A stretch of DNA of 6,784 nt, taken from the NCBI GenBank assembly GCA_016937825.1, contig JAFGVT010000031.1, forward strand, positions 1 to 6,784. Reading direction: 5' to 3'. Under the pieces are notes generated by a model. It was not told the DNA's origin and did no database searches. It saw nothing but the letters and a program-made list of their open reading frames with translations. Source of the stretch: Fidelibacterota bacterium. GTDB taxonomy: Bacteria; Fidelibacterota; Fidelibacteria; Fidelibacterales; Fidelibacteraceae. Position numbers and translations under genes: made by a program. Shown in pieces: positions 3,780 through 6,784 of this stretch (position 1 is the stretch's first letter; each line of letters opens with the position of its first letter).

Positions 3780-5531
3780 ATGGCAATTAAAACAATAAAA
3801 GTCGGAATGGCAAGCTGCGGACTGGCTGCGGGCGCGGACGAGATATACCGCGCACTGGAAAAAAGCCTGCCGGATAGCGTAAAGCTGGAAAAAACGGCCT
3901 GCCTGGGTTTCTGCTATGCGGAACCCATGATCGAGCTGGTCGATGAACATAACGAAAGCAAGGTTTACGGCAATATCACGCTCCGGGATATCCCGGGCAT
4001 TGCGGAACAGAAACCGCCGGTCTCCAAACTGATGCTGGATGCCAACGGCGATGCACCCGCCAATGCACAACTGGCGCAGCAGGTGCGTATCGTTACCCGC
4101 CATGCAGGCCGTATCGATCCCGAGAATTTACAGGATTACCTGGACGATTCCGGATATGAAGCGCTCAGAAAAGCCTGTACCGCCATGAACGCACAGGACG
4201 TGATCGACACGATCAAGAATTCCGGACTGCGCGGCCGCGGCGGCGCCGGATTCCCGACCGGACTGAAGTGGCAGCTGGCGAAAAACGCAAAAGGGGATAA
4301 GAAATATATCATCTGCAACGCCGATGAAGGCGATCCCGGTGCGTTCATGGACCGGAATGTTCTGGAAAGCGATCCGCATACGGTGCTCGAAGGCATGGCC
4401 ATCTGCGCCCGAGCCATTGGCGCAGACGAAGGATACATCTATTGCCGGGCGGAATATCCCCTGGCGATCAAACGTCTCAGGAAAGCCATCGCAGATGCCG
4501 AAAAGGGCGGATTCCTCGGAGACAATATCTTTAAAAGCGGCTTTTCCCTGCATATCAGGATCAAAGAGGGTGCCGGCGCCTTTGTCTGCGGCGAAGAGAC
4601 GGCGCTGATCGCATCGATCGAAGGAAAACGCGGCATGCCCGTCCTGCGGCCGCCCTACCCCGCCGAGGCGGGACTTTGGGGGAAACCGACGAACAACAAT
4701 AATGTCGAGACCTATGCGGCCGTTCCCTGGATACTGCTGCACGGCGCAGATGCCTATGCGGCGTACGGGACGGAAAAAAGCAAGGGCACCAAGGTATTCG
4801 CCCTGGCCGGAAAGGTCAAGCATACCGGCATGGTGGAAGTCCCCATGGGCATGACCCTGCGCCGGATCATCTACGATATCGGCGGCGGCATCAAGGATGA
4901 CCGTCCGATCAAGGCGGTGCAGCTGGGCGGACCGTCGGGTGGATGTATCCCCGAATCCCTGCTGGATACGCCCGTCGATTACGAATCGATCGTGCAGACC
5001 GGCGCCATTATGGGTTCCGGCGGCATGGTCGTGATGGACGATACCAGCTGCATGGTCAACATCGCGGCATTTTTTCTTAAATTCATCCAGAACGAATCCT
5101 GCGGAAAGTGCACCTTCTGCCGCATCGGGACGCTCCGTATGCTTGAGATACTGCAGCGCATTCAGGAAGGGAAGGGCGTTCCCGACGATATCGGCAAACT
5201 GGAGGAGCTCTCCGAACAGATCATCGCGAGCTCGCTCTGCGGACTTGGGAAAACGGCGCCGAACCCCGTCCTGACCACCCTGCGCTATTTCCGGGATGAA
5301 TATCTCGCCCATATTGAAAAAAAACGCTGTCCCGCGGGCGTCTGCCGGGCGCTGGTGCATTTCACTATCGATCGGGAAGCCTGCACCGGCTGTACGCTCT
5401 GCGCAAAGAATTGCCCGGTAAATGCCATTACAGGTTCTCCCAAAAAACCGCATACCATTGATCAGGACAGCTGCATTTCCTGCGGCGCCTGTTATACGGT
5501 GTGCAAATTCGATGCGGTGATCCGCTCTTAG
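3780..5531 (+). CDS. nuoF: NuoF-like FMN/NAD(P)H-binding iron-sulfur subunit with N-terminal ferredoxin-like and C-terminal 2x[4Fe-4S] domains (StnB/HydB/HndC type)
   Basis: A 583-residue three-part protein. Residues 1-80 are a thioredoxin-like domain with ASCGLAAGA (Cys13) and ACLGFC (Cys41, Cys45). Residues 110-510 are the NuoF core: GRGGAGFPTGLKW (152-164) and NADEGDPGAF (180-189) for FMN and NADH binding, GAGAFVCGEETALI (264-277), GGPSGG (383-388), and the [4Fe-4S] ligands Cys441, Cys444, Cys447 in ESCGKCTFC plus Cys487 in SLCGLG. Residues 527-583 are a ferredoxin with two CxxCxxCxxxC motifs (Cys535/538/541/545 and 565/568/571/575), preceded by CPAGVC (517-522). This layout is that of HydB, HndC and StnB, not of respiratory NuoF, which lacks the extra domains. 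It probably oxidises or reduces NAD(H) and, in bifurcating relatives, is the flavin bifurcation site coupled to ferredoxin. ATG 3780 is chosen over an overlapping TTG at 3750 because MAIKTIKVGM begins the domain. The first [2Fe-2S] cysteine of the N-terminal domain is absent. Confidence 0.93.
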   Translation: MAIKTIKVGMASCGLAAGADEIYRALEKSLPDSVKLEKTACLGFCYAEPMIELVDEHNESKVYGNITLRDIPGIAEQKPPVSKLMLDANGDAPANAQLAQQVRIVTRHAGRIDPENLQDYLDDSGYEALRKACTAMNAQDVIDTIKNSGLRGRGGAGFPTGLKWQLAKNAKGDKKYIICNADEGDPGAFMDRNVLESDPHTVLEGMAICARAIGADEGYIYCRAEYPLAIKRLRKAIADAEKGGFLGDNIFKSGFSLHIRIKEGAGAFVCGEETALIASIEGKRGMPVLRPPYPAEAGLWGKPTNNNNVETYAAVPWILLHGADAYAAYGTEKSKGTKVFALAGKVKHTGMVEVPMGMTLRRIIYDIGGGIKDDRPIKAVQLGGPSGGCIPESLLDTPVDYESIVQTGAIMGSGGMVVMDDTSCMVNIAAFFLKFIQNESCGKCTFCRIGTLRMLEILQRIQEGKGVPDDIGKLEELSEQIIASSLCGLGKTAPNPVLTTLRYFRDEYLAHIEKKRCPAGVCRALVHFTIDREACTGCTLCAKNCPVNAITGSPKKPHTIDQDSCISCGACYTVCKFDAVIRS

Positions 5532-5555
5532 TATGAAAAAATAAAAGACATCATA

Positions 5556-6784
5556 ATGATCAAAATAAAACTTAACAATAATGACGTCACCTGCAGGGAA
5601 GGCCAAAGCATTCTGGAGGTTGCGCGCGAGAACGGAATATCCATTCCTACGCTCTGCAACGTACCCGAACTGAACGCCTACGGATCCTGCTGGGTGTGCT
5701 CCGTTAAGGTGGAAGGTGTCAAAGGATTCGTCACCTCCTGCGGCACCAAAGTCCGCGAGGGCATGTCGGTCATCACCGATTCCCCGGAAGTCCATAAAGC
5801 CCGCAAAACGGCGCTGGAATTACTTTTATCCAACCATTATGCGGACTGTGACGCCCCCTGCAAGATCGCCTGTCCGGACCATGTGGATATCCAGACCTAT
5901 GTTTCCCTGATCGCCAACGGAAAATTCAGGGAAGCGGTCGAGGTCATCAAGCGCAACCTGCCCCTGCCGATGTCGGTCGGCCGCGTATGTCCGGCATTTT
6001 GCGAACAGGAATGCCGCCGCCTGCTGGTCGACGAGCCCATTGCGATCCGGCAGTTGAAACGCTGCGCCGCGGATCTGGAACTGGAAAGGGATTGGTATTA
6101 TGTGCAGGAACGCAAACCCGACAGGGGAAAGCGCGTAGCGGTCATCGGGGCGGGTCCGGCGGGTCTTACCTGCGGGTATTTCCTGAGCAGCGAGGGCTAT
6201 GAGGTCGATATTTTCGAATCGGCGCCGCAGGCCGGCGGATGGCTGCGCTACGGGATCCCCGAATACCGCTTGCCCAAGCAGGTCCTTGACCGCGAGATCG
6301 AGATCATGTGCAAGAACGGCATGACTATCATTTACAATACGAAAATGGGGAAGGATGTCTTTTTAAAAGATCTTTCCAAAGACTATGATGCCGTGTTCGT
6401 GGGTATCGGTGCGCAATTGCCGTCCCCCATGCGGGCGAAGAATGCCGATATCGAAGGGTGTTTGCTTGGTGTTGATTACCTTCGGGCCGTCGCCATGGGC
6501 GAAGCCCCCGATATAGGCAGGAAAGTTGCCATCGTGGGTGCCGGAGATGTGGCGATCGACTGCGCCCGGACCGCCCTGCGTTCCGGAGCCGATGTGACGC
6601 TTTTATACCGCCGCACGCGAAATGAAATGCCCGCGGAGACCTATGAGGTCGACGCCGCCGAAGAAGAAGGTGTCAAATTGCAATTCCTGGTCAATCCGAT
6701 CGAAATGAAAGACAAGAACGGCAAGCTTGATACAGTTGTAATAGAAAAAATGAAATTGGGCGAACCCGATGACAGCGGGCGGCG
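5556..6784 (+). CDS. GltD/NfnB-like FAD-NAD(P)H oxidoreductase with NuoG-type [2Fe-2S] N-terminus (StnA-like; 3' end outside window)
   Basis: The frame is open from ATG 5556 to the window end: 409 codons and 2 bases. Residues 1-75 are a plant-type [2Fe-2S] domain as in the NuoG or hydrogenase N-terminus, with ligands Cys34, Cys45, Cys48 and Cys62. Residues 94-160 match the GltD/dihydropyrimidine dehydrogenase [4Fe-4S] domain: Cys98, Cys102, Cys106, then GRVCPAFCEQEC with Cys145, 149 and 153. VAVIGAGPAGL (194-204) is the FAD dinucleotide-binding motif. VAIVGAGDVAIDCARTAL (324-341), followed by YRRTRNEMPA (351-360), is the NAD(P)H-binding motif; its GxGxxA form is that of the NADPH-using GltD and NfnB proteins. 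It lies 24 bases after the NuoF-like stop with no clear Shine-Dalgarno (an A-rich leader). The likely role is the NADP(H) site of a transhydrogenase complex with the two upstream proteins. Alternatively it links the diaphorase to a formate dehydrogenase encoded further right. Confidence 0.92.
   Translation, partial: MIKIKLNNNDVTCREGQSILEVARENGISIPTLCNVPELNAYGSCWVCSVKVEGVKGFVTSCGTKVREGMSVITDSPEVHKARKTALELLLSNHYADCDAPCKIACPDHVDIQTYVSLIANGKFREAVEVIKRNLPLPMSVGRVCPAFCEQECRRLLVDEPIAIRQLKRCAADLELERDWYYVQERKPDRGKRVAVIGAGPAGLTCGYFLSSEGYEVDIFESAPQAGGWLRYGIPEYRLPKQVLDREIEIMCKNGMTIIYNTKMGKDVFLKDLSKDYDAVFVGIGAQLPSPMRAKNADIEGCLLGVDYLRAVAMGEAPDIGRKVAIVGAGDVAIDCARTALRSGADVTLLYRRTRNEMPAETYEVDAAEEEGVKLQFLVNPIEMKDKNGKLDTVVIEKMKLGEPDDSGR

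Noticed and set aside
5533..5544. ATG-AAA-AAA-TAA micro-ORF before the GltD-like gene
   Set aside because: It has three codons and no ribosome site, and is expected by chance in an A-rich spacer.
4128..5795. 555-codon open frame on the minus strand opposite the NuoF-like gene
   Set aside because: It is antisense to a gene with complete, well-placed FMN, NADH and FeS motifs. The long frame comes from GC-rich codon bias and has no family features.
1..6784. CRISPR array or defence system
   Set aside because: No regularly spaced repeats and no defence-type protein domains are visible. The few repeats are irregular pairs.

Overview
The window looks like a chromosomal segment of an anaerobic, probably Gram-negative bacterium. 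Three things support this: an FeS-flavin electron-transfer operon of the kind used by fermenters and acetogens, a cobamide-type methyltransferase family gene, and a lipoprotein with an outer-membrane-style lipobox. I cannot assign a phylum; a Bacteroidota or other FCB-group relative is only a guess.

Left part (1-1501, minus strand): a two-gene, translationally coupled unit. An arylamine N-acetyltransferase-like protein with an intact Cys-His-Asp triad (749-1501) runs by a 4-base overlap into a uroporphyrinogen-decarboxylase-family protein of the MtaA/CmuA type (1-752). The second gene leaves the window at its 3' end.

Middle part (about 1502-3290): a low-GC island. It holds one complete gene, a lipoprotein with Asp-box (BNR/sialidase-type) beta-propeller repeats (1948-2976). 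This is followed by what looks like the orphan start of a second secreted-protein gene (2991-3065), which runs straight into a rho-independent terminator (3054-3076). Upstream are a candidate sigma70-type promoter with an embedded palindrome (1699-1727) and two overlapping mini-ORFs, one of them Cys-rich. Both flanks carry related non-coding repeat fragments that share short blocks; the right one contains a perfect tRNA-Phe-like anticodon arm. The island therefore looks like an insertion or recombination product between two otherwise GC-rich operons.

Right part (3291-6784, plus strand): a tightly packed operon. It encodes a NuoE-like [2Fe-2S] subunit, a NuoF-like flavin/NADH subunit with an added N-terminal thioredoxin-like domain and a C-terminal 2x[4Fe-4S] ferredoxin, and a GltD/NfnB-like FAD-NAD(P)H subunit with a NuoG-type [2Fe-2S] N-terminus, which is open at the right edge. 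This set matches the three-subunit electron-bifurcating transhydrogenases (Sporomusa-type Nfn, 'Stn', and the wider Bfu family). It could also be the diaphorase part of a formate dehydrogenase or [FeFe]-hydrogenase complex whose catalytic gene lies beyond the window. A 12-codon leader ORF with a strong Shine-Dalgarno overlaps the NuoE-like start codon and may couple its translation.
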